Below, one piece after another: positions 26,830 through 34,474 of a DNA stretch of 64,000 nucleotides. The stretch comes from Rhodobacterales bacterium. Its GTDB lineage: Bacteria > Pseudomonadota > Alphaproteobacteria > Rhodobacterales > Rhodobacteraceae. Numbering within the stretch: the first letter of the stretch is position 1; every line of letters starts with the position of its first letter. The DNA lies in the NCBI GenBank assembly GCA_002747035.1, contig PDRZ01000024.1, forward strand, positions 21,546 through 85,545, given 5' to 3'. Below the pieces are notes generated by a model. It saw only the letters and a list, made by a program, of their open reading frames with translations, ran no database searches and was not told the DNA's origin. The position numbers were made by a program, and so were the translations under genes.

Positions 26830-27675
26830 TCATCCCCGTTGCGAGGGGTGCCAGAAGGTGACCCCCTTCTCTATCATTGCCACCACACCGTAAAACACGC
26901 TGCCCGCCAATCCGGCCACAACAATCTCGGCCCAGACCATATCCAGCGCAAGTTGCCCAACCGAAGTGGAAATACGAAACCCCATGCCAACAATAGGTGA
27001 GCCAAAAAATTCCGCAACGATTGCTCCGATAAGCGCAAGTGTGGATGAAATTTTCAGCCCGTTGAAAACAAAAGGCATGGCCGCAGGAAGCCGCAGCTTG
27101 AACAGGGTCTGCCAATACCCGGCGGCATAGGTCCGCATCAGATCGCGCTGCATCGCGCTGGTTTCCGCCAATCCGGCCACGGTATTGACCAGCATGGGGA
27201 AGAAGACCATGACCACAACCACGGCCGCCTTTGATTGCCAGTCGAATCCGAACCACATCACCAGAATGGGGGCCGTTCCAACAATAGGCAGCGCCGCGAT
27301 GAAATTACCGACGGGCAACAATCCCCGGCGCAGGAAATCAGAGCGATCAATCAGAATGGCAACTGCAAAGGCCGCGCCGCACCCGATGACATAGCCGCTC
27401 AGCGCACCTTTGACGAAGGTCTGAACGAAATCAGCCCATAGGATCGGCAGGTTGTCCATGAAGGTCGCGGCAATCAAACTGGGTGCGGGCAGAATCACAA
27501 GCGGCACTTTCACCCCCCGCACGACCAACTCCCATATGATCAGGACGGTCAGTCCGAAAATGGCAGGCACACCAAGCCGCACGGCCCGGGTCGCGGCATA
27601 GGGCCCATTGGCCAGGCGCACGTTCAACAAGGTGCCGCCAATCCAAAGTGCCAGCGCAAGAAGTACAAGTGTCAT
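26830..27675 (-). CDS. ABC transporter permease (SsuC/TauC type)
   Basis: 281 residues with about six membrane segments and the coupling loop EAA-like motif MRTYAAGYWQTLFKLRLPAAMPF. It belongs with the substrate-binding protein, a second permease and an ATPase of the nitrate/sulfonate/pyrimidine class. Its ATG overlaps the stop of the upstream permease by four bases. Confidence 0.92.
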   Translation of the reverse strand: MTLVLLALALWIGGTLLNVRLANGPYAATRAVRLGVPAIFGLTVLIIWELVVRGVKVPLVILPAPSLIAATFMDNLPILWADFVQTFVKGALSGYVIGCGAAFAVAILIDRSDFLRRGLLPVGNFIAALPIVGTAPILVMWFGFDWQSKAAVVVVMVFFPMLVNTVAGLAETSAMQRDLMRTYAAGYWQTLFKLRLPAAMPFVFNGLKISSTLALIGAIVAEFFGSPIVGMGFRISTSVGQLALDMVWAEIVVAGLAGSVFYGVVAMIEKGVTFWHPSQRG

Positions 27676-28598
27676 TGCGCCATCCCCATACGTCTAAGTG
27701 TGACCCGCTGGATGACGCCGATCAATGCGACCAGCGAAGCCGCCAGAATTGCCGCGCCCAGAAGCGCCGCCCATATCTGAATCGTCTGCCCGTAATAGGA
27801 CCCGGCAAGCAATCGTGCGCCAAGCCCGGCGCGGGCACCTGTGGGTAATTCCCCGACAATCGCCCCGACAAGGCTGGCTGCGATCCCGATCTTGAGCGAG
27901 GCAAAAAGATAAGGCATCGACGCAGGCAAACGCAGTTTCCAAAAGGTCTGGACCCGGCTGGCGGAATAGGTCTTGAGCAGATCAAGCTGCATCCCATCCG
28001 GTGCACGCAGCCCCTTGACCATCCCCACGACCACAGGGAAGAAGCTCAAATAGGCGGAAATGATCGCCTTCGGGATCAACCCCTGCACCCCGATCGAATT
28101 CAGCACGACAATAATCATCGGCGCAATCGCCAGAATCGGAATGGTCTGGGACGCGATGGCCCAAGGCATGACGCTCATGTCCATCGCGCGCGAATGCACG
28201 ATCCCGACGGCCAGAAGAATGCCCATACCGGTGCCAAAGGCAAACCCAAGCAACGTGGCCGACAGGGTGACCCAACCGTGATAGACAAGGCTGCGCTTGG
28301 ACGTGACTTTTTTGAGCACGGTGGACTGCCAAAGCTCACGCGCCACCTGGTGCGGGGCCGGAAGGCGCGGGCGATCCTGCGCAAATGTTCCGCTTGCCAG
28401 CCCTGGATTCTTTAGCGCGAGCGCCACGCCCCCCACATCGCGACGTTCCCTAGCCGTGACCGGGGTGACACTCTTCCCTGCCCGCTCGGCGCGCATAGCA
28501 GCCTCATGCATGTTCATCGGAATGCACGCCAGATACCAGACGCCGATCAGGGCCGCGACAACGGTCAGAACTGCGAGCCCGTTCCTAATCATAGGCAT
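27672..28598 (-). CDS. ABC transporter permease (SsuC/TauC type)
   Basis: About 308 residues, hydrophobic N-terminal anchor (GLAVLTVVAALIGVWYLA), a charged periplasmic or cytoplasmic insert at 40-95, then a standard permease with the loop LLKTYSASRVQTFWKLRLPA. Two adjacent ATGs (28598, 28592) both overlap the end of the ATPase gene. The second permease gene follows with a four-base overlap, so two different permeases probably form a heterodimer. Confidence 0.9.
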   Translation of the reverse strand: MPMIRNGLAVLTVVAALIGVWYLACIPMNMHEAAMRAERAGKSVTPVTARERRDVGGVALALKNPGLASGTFAQDRPRLPAPHQVARELWQSTVLKKVTSKRSLVYHGWVTLSATLLGFAFGTGMGILLAVGIVHSRAMDMSVMPWAIASQTIPILAIAPMIIVVLNSIGVQGLIPKAIISAYLSFFPVVVGMVKGLRAPDGMQLDLLKTYSASRVQTFWKLRLPASMPYLFASLKIGIAASLVGAIVGELPTGARAGLGARLLAGSYYGQTIQIWAALLGAAILAASLVALIGVIQRVTLRRMGMAQ

Positions 28599-29367
28599 GC
28601 CCCGCACGCAGGCCTTCGCGAACACGATGGGCGATATCAAGGAATTCGGGCGTGTCGCGAATGTCCAGCGGGCGTTCCCGTGGCAAGGTGCTTTCGATCA
28701 CGTCCGTAATCCGGCCCGGGCGCGGGCTCATCACGACAATCCGGGTTGAAAGATACACCGCCTCGGGGATCGAATGGGTGACAAATCCGATGGTCTTGTT
28801 GGTCTTGGCCCACAGCGCGAGAAGCTGTTCGTTCAAGTGATCGCGCACAATTTCATCAAGCGCGCCAAAGGGTTCATCCATCAACAGGATGTCCGCGTCA
28901 AAAGCAAGCGCACGGGCTATGCTGGCGCGCTGCTGCATCCCCCCCGATAGCTGCCAAGGGTATTTCTTACCAAACCCGGCAAGGTCTACAAGCTCCAGAA
29001 CCTCGTCCACATGGGCCTGCATTTCTGCCTTATTGAACCCCATGATTTCCAGTGGCAGCTTGATATTGCCCTCGATTGTACGCCAGGGATAAAGCCCCGC
29101 CGCCTGAAACACATAGCCATAGGCCCGCGCCTGTCGCGCCTTGTCCGGCGTCATGCCGTTGACGGTCAGCGACCCTCCCGTGGGGTGCTCCAGCGCCGCA
29201 ATCGTACGCAAAAAGGTGGTTTTGCCACAGCCCGACGGGCCAATGAAGCTGACGAAATCACCCTTGTCGATGTCAAGCGAGACATCCTTGAGCGCATGGA
29301 CCGGCCCGTCATTGGTTTGAAAGGTCAGGTCAAGGTTCTGCGCCGAAATGACGGTATTCTGGTTCAA
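28585..29367 (-). CDS. ABC transporter ATP-binding protein (SsuB/TauB type)
   Basis: 260 residues with Walker A GPSGCGKTTFLR, signature LSGGMQQR and Walker B LLMDEPFGALD. The start is a TTG at 29367 preceded by GGAG 8 bases upstream, only 4 bases after the dihydropyrimidinase stop; there is no ATG near the family N-terminus. It energises the two permeases encoded next. Confidence 0.93.
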   Translation of the reverse strand: MNQNTVISAQNLDLTFQTNDGPVHALKDVSLDIDKGDFVSFIGPSGCGKTTFLRTIAALEHPTGGSLTVNGMTPDKARQARAYGYVFQAAGLYPWRTIEGNIKLPLEIMGFNKAEMQAHVDEVLELVDLAGFGKKYPWQLSGGMQQRASIARALAFDADILLMDEPFGALDEIVRDHLNEQLLALWAKTNKTIGFVTHSIPEAVYLSTRIVVMSPRPGRITDVIESTLPRERPLDIRDTPEFLDIAHRVREGLRAGHAYD

Positions 29368-29370
29368 CTC

Positions 29371-30828
29371 TTATACTCCGGTCGCGGGGATGCCGCTGCG
29401 CTCTACCGGACGCGGCGCGGTCAGGTCTTTCCACTGGCTCAGCGCCTGGTTCACGGTTGCGTTGGCCTCGCGGGATACAAACTTGCCATGGCCTTCCTGG
29501 GTTCGGATCTCGCCGTCATGCACCGCCACCTGTCCGCGGGTCAGGGTGAATCGCGGCAAGCCTTTGACATGGTGACCCTCGAACACGTTGTAATCAATGG
29601 CCGATTGCTGTGTCGTGGCCGCAATGGTCTTTTCCTTTTCCGGGTCCCAGACGACAAGATCGGCGTCCGCCCCGACAAGAACCGCGCCCTTTTTAGGGTA
29701 ACAATTCAATATCTTGGCGATATTTGTTGATGTGACCGCTACAAATTCGTTCATGGTCAGTCGCCCGGTATTCACCCCGTGTGTCCAAAGCATCGGCATC
29801 CGATCCTCAAGCCCTCCGGTGCCGTTCGGAATCTTGGTGAAATCCCCCACGCCATACCGTTTCTGTTCGGTGGTAAAGGCACAGTGGTCCGTGGCCACAA
29901 CCGAAAGCGACCCGGATTGCAGACCGGCCCAAAGGCTGTCCTGATGCTTTTTGTCCCGAAAGGGGGGCGACATCACGCGGCGTGCGGCGTGGTCCCAATC
30001 GGCGTTGAAATATTCGCTTTCATCCAGAGTCAGGTGCTGGATCAAAGGTTCGCCCCACACCCGTTTGCCTTGCATCCGGGCGCGGCGGATGGCCTCGTGG
30101 GCTTCTTCACAAGAGGTATGCACCACGTAAAGCGGCACGCCCGCCATGTCAGCAATCATAATCGCACGGTTCGTTGCTTCGCCTTCGACCTGGCTGGGGC
30201 GGGAAAAGGCGTGGGCCTCGGGGCCGGTATTGCCTTCGGCCAGAAGTTTAGCAGAAAGCTCGGCCACCACATCGCCGTTTTCGGCATGGACCATGGCCGT
30301 TGCGCCCAGTTCGGACAGACGGCGGAAGGACGAGAACAACTCGTCATCATTCACCATCAACGCCCCCTTATAGGCCAGGAAGTGTTTGAACGTGTTGATG
30401 CCACGCTCCTGCACCACCGTCTTCATATCATCAAACACCTGCTCCCCCCACCATGTCACGGCCATGTGGAAGGAATAATCGCAATTGGCGCGGGTCGATT
30501 TGTTGTCCCAGCGTTTGAGCGCATCCAGAAGGCTTTCGCCCGGGTTAGGCAGGGCAAAATCCACTACCATCGTGGTGCCCCCGGCCAGCCCGGCGCGGGT
30601 GCCGCTTTCGAAATCATCACTGGAATATGTGCCCATGAAAGGCATTTCCAGATGGGTATGCGGGTCGATCCCGCCGGGCATGATGTAACATCCGGTGGCA
30701 TCCAGCGTCTTGTCACCGGAAAGTCCCTGCCCGATCTCAGCAATCACCCCGCCCTCGATCAATACATCCGCTTTATAGGTCAGATCGGCTGTAACAACCG
30801 TGCCATTCTTGATTGCCGTCGTGCTCAT
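29371..30828 (-). CDS. hydA: Dihydropyrimidinase (D-hydantoinase)
   Basis: Opens dihydrouracil or dihydrothymine to the N-carbamoyl beta-amino acid; the family also takes hydantoins. 485 residues, with zinc ligands His57 and His59 in GGIDPHTHLEMPF, the carboxylated Lys in FKHFLAYKGAL, and later VVHTSCEEAHEAI and VATDHCAF. Second enzyme of the reductive pyrimidine pathway. It follows the amidohydrolase by 215 bases and is 4 bases from the ATPase. Confidence 0.94.
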   Translation of the reverse strand: MSTTAIKNGTVVTADLTYKADVLIEGGVIAEIGQGLSGDKTLDATGCYIMPGGIDPHTHLEMPFMGTYSSDDFESGTRAGLAGGTTMVVDFALPNPGESLLDALKRWDNKSTRANCDYSFHMAVTWWGEQVFDDMKTVVQERGINTFKHFLAYKGALMVNDDELFSSFRRLSELGATAMVHAENGDVVAELSAKLLAEGNTGPEAHAFSRPSQVEGEATNRAIMIADMAGVPLYVVHTSCEEAHEAIRRARMQGKRVWGEPLIQHLTLDESEYFNADWDHAARRVMSPPFRDKKHQDSLWAGLQSGSLSVVATDHCAFTTEQKRYGVGDFTKIPNGTGGLEDRMPMLWTHGVNTGRLTMNEFVAVTSTNIAKILNCYPKKGAVLVGADADLVVWDPEKEKTIAATTQQSAIDYNVFEGHHVKGLPRFTLTRGQVAVHDGEIRTQEGHGKFVSREANATVNQALSQWKDLTAPRPVERSGIPATGV

Positions 30829-30888
30829 GTGGTCTCCCCCCTGTCTGATCCGTCAACGCCCGCGCATCCGCTCGCGTTGTTGTTGTCA

Positions 30889-31047
30889 TCAAAGATGTCG
30901 TGAAGTCTTCGTCCCGCGCGGTGCCTCCGCCCCGATTTCGGGCGACCGTTTGAAGTCGACCGTTTTCGCGGTGATGGTTCCTGCTGGCGCAGGCAACGCA
31001 ACACCAATCACAGCCGCAGTTTCCGCAGTTAAAGCCCCCCTGATCAC
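30889..31047 (-). CDS. Possible 52-residue ORF between amidohydrolase and dihydropyrimidinase
   Basis: A GTG at 31047 overlaps the stop codon of the amidohydrolase gene (GTGA), a usual coupling arrangement, and opens a 52-codon frame (MIRGALTAETAAVIGVALPA... RGTKTSRHL). The peptide is not strongly hydrophobic and matches nothing I know. It fills much of an otherwise empty 215-base gap. It may be a real small gene or just an open frame in GC-rich DNA. Confidence 0.25.
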   Translation of the reverse strand: MIRGALTAETAAVIGVALPAPAGTITAKTVDFKRSPEIGAEAPRGTKTSRHL

Positions 31048-32294
31048 CCCACAATCCCCGCTGTTTCAACGACAGCGTGCAACAACACATTGGTGCCTGC
31101 GGTGGCCCAGTCCTTGGAAATTTCCTCGGCTTCGTTGTGTGAAAGCCCATCCACGCAGGGGCACATGACCATGGCCGTCGGTGCCACCTGATTGATCCAA
31201 CACGCGTCATGACCCGCACCCGAGATGATGTCGCGATGGCTATAGCCCAGCCGTTCGGCGGCGTTACGCACCGCCGCAACACAGGTTTCGTCAAATTCCA
31301 CCGGATCAAACCCGCCGACCTTTTCAAACTCGATGTCCACCTGCATCTGGTCCGCGATCTTTTGCCCGCCCTCTTTCAACCGGGTCTCCATATCCTGAAT
31401 CACACTCAAATCCGGAGACCGGAAGTCGACAGTAAACACCACCTTGCCCGGGATCACGTTGCGCGAATTGGGATAAACGTCAATATGCCCCGCCGCCCCA
31501 ACCGCGTGGGGCGCATGGGACCATGCAATATCATCGACCAGTTCAAGCACCCGCGCCATGGCCAGACCCGCGTTGCGGCGCATGGGCATGGGGGTGGACC
31601 CGGTATGGGCATCTTTGCCGGTGATCGTCACCTGGGTCCAACTCAACCCCTGCCCATGGGTCACAACCCCGATATCCGTATCTTCGGCCTCAAGGATCGG
31701 TCCCTGTTCGATATGCAGTTCGAACATGGCGTGCATCTTGCGCTGTCCCACCGGCTCGTCCCCACGCCACCCGATGCGTTTAAGTTCATCGCCAAAGGTT
31801 TTCCCCTCGGCATCCACACGGCCATAGGCCCAGTCTTCGGTATGAATGCCCGCGAACACACCGCTGGCCAACATGGCAGGGGCAAAACGCGTGCCCTCTT
31901 CGTTGGTCCAGTTGGTAACGACGATGGGATGGCGCGTCTTGATCCCAAGGTCATTCAGAGTACGCACTATTTCCAAGCCACCAAGAACGCCCAATACGCC
32001 GTCGTATTTGCCCCCCGTCGGCTGCGTATCCAAATGGCTGCCCACATAGACCGGAAGCGCCTCCGCATCCGTACCGGGCCGCATGGCAAACATGTTGCCC
32101 ATCGTGTCCAGCCCCATTTCGCACCCCGCGGCCTCGCACCATTTCTGGAATAATGCCCGACCTTCGCCATCCTCATCCGTGACCGTCTGACGGTTGTTGC
32201 CACCGGCTATGCCCGGTCCGATCTGGGCCATTTCCATCAGGCTGTCCCAAAGCCGATCGCCGTTGATCCTAAGGTTCTCTCCCGGTGCAGACAT
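31044..32294 (-). CDS. pydC: Zn-dependent N-carbamoyl amino acid amidohydrolase (beta-ureidopropionase type)
   Basis: 416-residue M20-family hydrolase. Metal-binding motifs are GSHLDTQPTGGKYDGVLGVL, TNEEGTRF and ELHIEQGP, with GKDAHTGSTPMPMRRNA in the dimer/lid domain and GAGHDACWI near the end. The group covers beta-ureidopropionase, allantoate amidohydrolase and N-carbamoyl-L-amino acid hydrolase. The neighbour dihydropyrimidinase points to removal of the carbamoyl group from N-carbamoyl-beta-alanine, giving beta-alanine, CO2 and ammonia. First gene of the operon, 79 bases from the RutR-like operator. Confidence 0.9.
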   Translation of the reverse strand: MSAPGENLRINGDRLWDSLMEMAQIGPGIAGGNNRQTVTDEDGEGRALFQKWCEAAGCEMGLDTMGNMFAMRPGTDAEALPVYVGSHLDTQPTGGKYDGVLGVLGGLEIVRTLNDLGIKTRHPIVVTNWTNEEGTRFAPAMLASGVFAGIHTEDWAYGRVDAEGKTFGDELKRIGWRGDEPVGQRKMHAMFELHIEQGPILEAEDTDIGVVTHGQGLSWTQVTITGKDAHTGSTPMPMRRNAGLAMARVLELVDDIAWSHAPHAVGAAGHIDVYPNSRNVIPGKVVFTVDFRSPDLSVIQDMETRLKEGGQKIADQMQVDIEFEKVGGFDPVEFDETCVAAVRNAAERLGYSHRDIISGAGHDACWINQVAPTAMVMCPCVDGLSHNEAEEISKDWATAGTNVLLHAVVETAGIVG

Positions 32295-32372
32295 GTTGTT
32301 TTCCTTCGGCTTGGCTGACCTGACCGACGCAATCCCCGGTTTCCCGTATCACGCCCGGCCAGCGGCTAACTT

Positions 32373-32388
32373 TTGACCATCTGGTAAA
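32373..32388. promoter_or_regulatory. RutR-type operator upstream of pydC
   Basis: TTGACCATCTGGTAAA matches the E. coli RutR consensus TTGACCAnnTGGTCAA at 13 of 14 specified bases. It is 79 bases upstream of the amidohydrolase start, and the TetR/RutR-like gene begins 189 bases to its right. A second, weaker copy stands before preT. Confidence 0.8.
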
Positions 32389-32576
32389 ACCCACGCTATC
32401 ACGGCTTTACACTCAGTCAAGAACTTCGCATCATACGAAAGCAAAGGACACTCTTTGAGCGCAAAAATATTCAACGAATAATCCACCCCATCGCCTTGTT
32501 TTCTAACGATTGGCAATGGAACCGCCGCCTGTTTTACGCTACTGCGCCGCGCAACGTGCAGAGTTGAGGTTGAAAA

Positions 32577-33194
32577 GTGCAAAACGCCAGAAAAGCGACG
32601 CGAATTCAGCGAAAGAACACCGCTACCATTCTGGAAGCGGCTTTGGAGGTGTTTTCGGCCCACGGATTTCGGGGCGCAACTCTGGACCAGATTGCAAAAG
32701 CGGCAGGCTTGTCCAAACCCAACCTGCTTTACTATTTCCCATCCAAGGAAGCGATCCATACCGCATTGCTGGACGGCCTGATGGAAACCTGGCTCAACCC
32801 GCTCGAGGCGATGGACGAACAGGGCGACCCTCTGTCCGAAATTCTGGCCTATGTAAATCGTAAACTTGAGATGAGCCGGGATTTCCCGCGCGAAAGTCGA
32901 CTGTTTGCCAACGAAATCATTCAGGGCGCGCCTCGCATCGGTGCGGCCCTGTCCGGTGAACTGAAAACCCTGGTGGATAAAAAGGCCGCGGTGATCCGCC
33001 ACTGGATCGCGGACAAACGGATTTCCCCCGTCGACCCGCATCACCTGATCTTTTCAATCTGGTCTCTGACCCAGCATTACGCCGATTTCGATGTCCAGGT
33101 ACACGCCGTGTTGGGTGGGCAGCACATGGACCCGTTTCCCGCAGCCCAGGACTATCTTGAAACATTGTTCACCCGGCTATTGGCCATAGACTAA
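32577..33194 (+). CDS. rutR: TetR-family regulator, RutR-like
   Basis: 205 residues with an N-terminal TetR helix-turn-helix (AALEVFSAHGFRGATLDQIA, KAAGLSKPNLLYYFPSKEAI) and a C-terminal ligand domain of the RutR/YcdC type (ESRLFANEIIQGAP, IFSIWSLTQHYADF). In E. coli RutR binds uracil or thymine and represses pyrimidine degradation. Start is a GTG at 32577 with GAGGT upstream. Divergent from pydC with a matching operator in between, so regulation of that operon and probably of preTA is inferred. Confidence 0.85.
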   Translation: MQNARKATRIQRKNTATILEAALEVFSAHGFRGATLDQIAKAAGLSKPNLLYYFPSKEAIHTALLDGLMETWLNPLEAMDEQGDPLSEILAYVNRKLEMSRDFPRESRLFANEIIQGAPRIGAALSGELKTLVDKKAAVIRHWIADKRISPVDPHHLIFSIWSLTQHYADFDVQVHAVLGGQHMDPFPAAQDYLETLFTRLLAID

Positions 33195-33242
33195 TGCGTT
33201 TTGCATTTCCCCTGAGGCGATACAGCCATAGTGTAAAACGCT

Positions 33243-33289
33243 AAAGCGTTTCCACATCACGCTGTGTCAACGTAATGCGGAAACGCTTT
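33243..33289 (+). repeat. Palindromic repeat element B, copy 2
   Basis: AAAGCGTTTCC to GGAAACGCTTT, with an interior nearly identical to copy 1 (three differences in 43 bases). It is a stand-alone B without an A partner, in the gap after the rutR-like gene and before a terminator. Confidence 0.9.
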
Positions 33290-33331
33290 ATCATGGGAAC
33301 CGGAACATCAGAACCGGACAGCCTACAAATT

Positions 33332-33366
33332 GAAAAGGGCGCTCACCCGTCGGGAGCGCCCTTTTC
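33332..33366. terminator. Bidirectional terminator after the rutR-like gene
   Basis: GAAAAGGGCGCTC (33332-33344) and GAGCGCCCTTTTC (33354-33366) form a perfect 13-bp stem with a nine-base loop. The A/T ends give a T run on either strand. It serves the regulator on the left and tRNA-Val on the right. Confidence 0.9.
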
Positions 33367-33408
33367 CTATGCCATTTCCCCGGCAACCCGATGAAATCCG
33401 CAGAAACC

Positions 33409-33483
33409 TGGTGGGTGATAAGAGATTTGAACTCCTGACATCTTCGATGTGAACGAAGCGCTCTACCACTGAGCTAATCACCC
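33409..33483 (-). tRNA. tRNA-Val (CAC)
   Basis: A 75-base cloverleaf with acceptor GGGTGAT/ATCACCC, D arm TAGCTCAGTGGTAGAGC, anticodon stem CTTCG/CGAAG with loop TTCACAT (anticodon CAC), T loop TTCAAAT, and encoded CCA. Confidence 0.95.
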
Positions 33484-33501
33484 GTCCGTGCGGGTTTAGC
33501 G

Positions 33502-34017
33502 TTACTCGGCAGCTTCTGCAAGAGGGTCTTTGCCCGCGTTGCGTCCCTTTTCAGGCTGACGGATGCGGGCCTGCATGATTGTGCCGTTGGACACTTTCTT
33601 GGTTTTGCGAATCTTGATCTTACCCATGGGCGGCAGATTCAATTCGCGCCCTTCGACAAGCGCTTCACCAAGAATCGCCAGCACGGCATCAACGGCCGGC
33701 TTTGCGTCGCGCCGCTTGATTCCCGCCCGCTGTGTTACCTCGTCGATCAAGGCTTTCTTGCGCAAAACCGGACCGGCAAGCACCGCTTCGATCTCGTTCA
33801 CCACCATAGGTTCAGGCGCGTTCGCCACCGACGTGGCCTTGGCCGTAACCGGGGTCGATTTGGAGGCCGTGGTTTTTGAAGCGGTGCTTCTTGCCGTCTT
33901 AGCTGTTGTTTTTACAGCAGATTTCGCGGCCACCTTGGTGGTGCTTGTCTTTTTCGCCGCCGTCGTGCGCGATGTGGTTTTGCGCGTCGTGGTGGACTTG
34001 GGTTTGCTCGTTGCCAT
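33502..34017 (-). CDS. HU-family DNA-binding protein with an N-terminal Lys/Thr/Ala-rich tail
   Basis: 171 residues: a low-complexity basic tail (about 1-72, runs such as TTTRKTTSRTTAAKKTSTTK, histone H1-like) joined to an HU/IHF-like domain (LRKKALIDEVTQRAGIKRRD, then KIKIRKTKKVSNGTIMQARI). It should be a nucleoid protein that binds DNA without strong specificity. ATG 34017 has a GAGG box; a longer frame to 34065 is rejected. Histone-like tails on HU are uncommon but known in several alphaproteobacteria. Confidence 0.85.
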   Translation of the reverse strand: MATSKPKSTTTRKTTSRTTAAKKTSTTKVAAKSAVKTTAKTARSTASKTTASKSTPVTAKATSVANAPEPMVVNEIEAVLAGPVLRKKALIDEVTQRAGIKRRDAKPAVDAVLAILGEALVEGRELNLPPMGKIKIRKTKKVSNGTIMQARIRQPEKGRNAGKDPLAEAAE

Positions 34018-34160
34018 GATATGTGCCTCGCTCTTTTTGGCTTTTGTTACTCTGAGTTTAACCAAGATTAACGCCCATATCTAGTCTGAGTTGCATTTAT
34101 TAATACAATGTTTAGCATATCCCCACTATATGCACTTATATATTCACCTTGGGGGTAATC

Positions 34161-34352
34161 ATGAAAAGCTATTTCGCAGCCACAGCACTTGCCACAGTTC
34201 TGGCAACCACTTCTGTCAATGCCGGTTCGCTGTCGGACCCGATTGTCGAACAGGACATCGTGATGGAACACGCCTCCGCAACATCTTCTATGTCCGCTAC
34301 GGCCATGCTTTTGATCATGAGCGTTCTCATGTTCGCGACTGCCGTCAAATAA
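34161..34352 (+). CDS. Small membrane protein of unknown function
   Basis: 63 residues: a signal peptide (MKSYFAATALATVLATTSVN), a short acidic part (SLSDPIVEQDIVME) and a C-terminal membrane segment. The SLSDP-V-E pattern is shared by many tiny Rhodobacteraceae envelope proteins whose role I do not know. GGGGG precedes the ATG. It sits between the HU gene (divergent) and lon (convergent), after an AT-rich promoter-like stretch. Confidence 0.75.
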   Translation: MKSYFAATALATVLATTSVNAGSLSDPIVEQDIVMEHASATSSMSATAMLLIMSVLMFATAVK

Positions 34353-34409
34353 GCTTGGGGGATCTGACGGCAGCAGCCTGTTCAGCCACTGTTCCAAATT
34401 GAAATAGAT

Positions 34410-34447
34410 CGCCACGCCCCTGAAACCAGGGGCGTGGCGACTGTTTT
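34410..34447. terminator. Terminator between the small membrane protein gene and lon
   Basis: CGCCACGCCCCTG and CAGGGGCGTGGCG form a perfect 13-bp stem with loop AAAC, followed on the plus strand by CTGTTTT. It can stop the plus-strand small gene and, with a weaker T tract, lon. Confidence 0.88.
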
Positions 34448-34474
34448 ACTGGATATGCTGCCAAGGTGGGCCAG

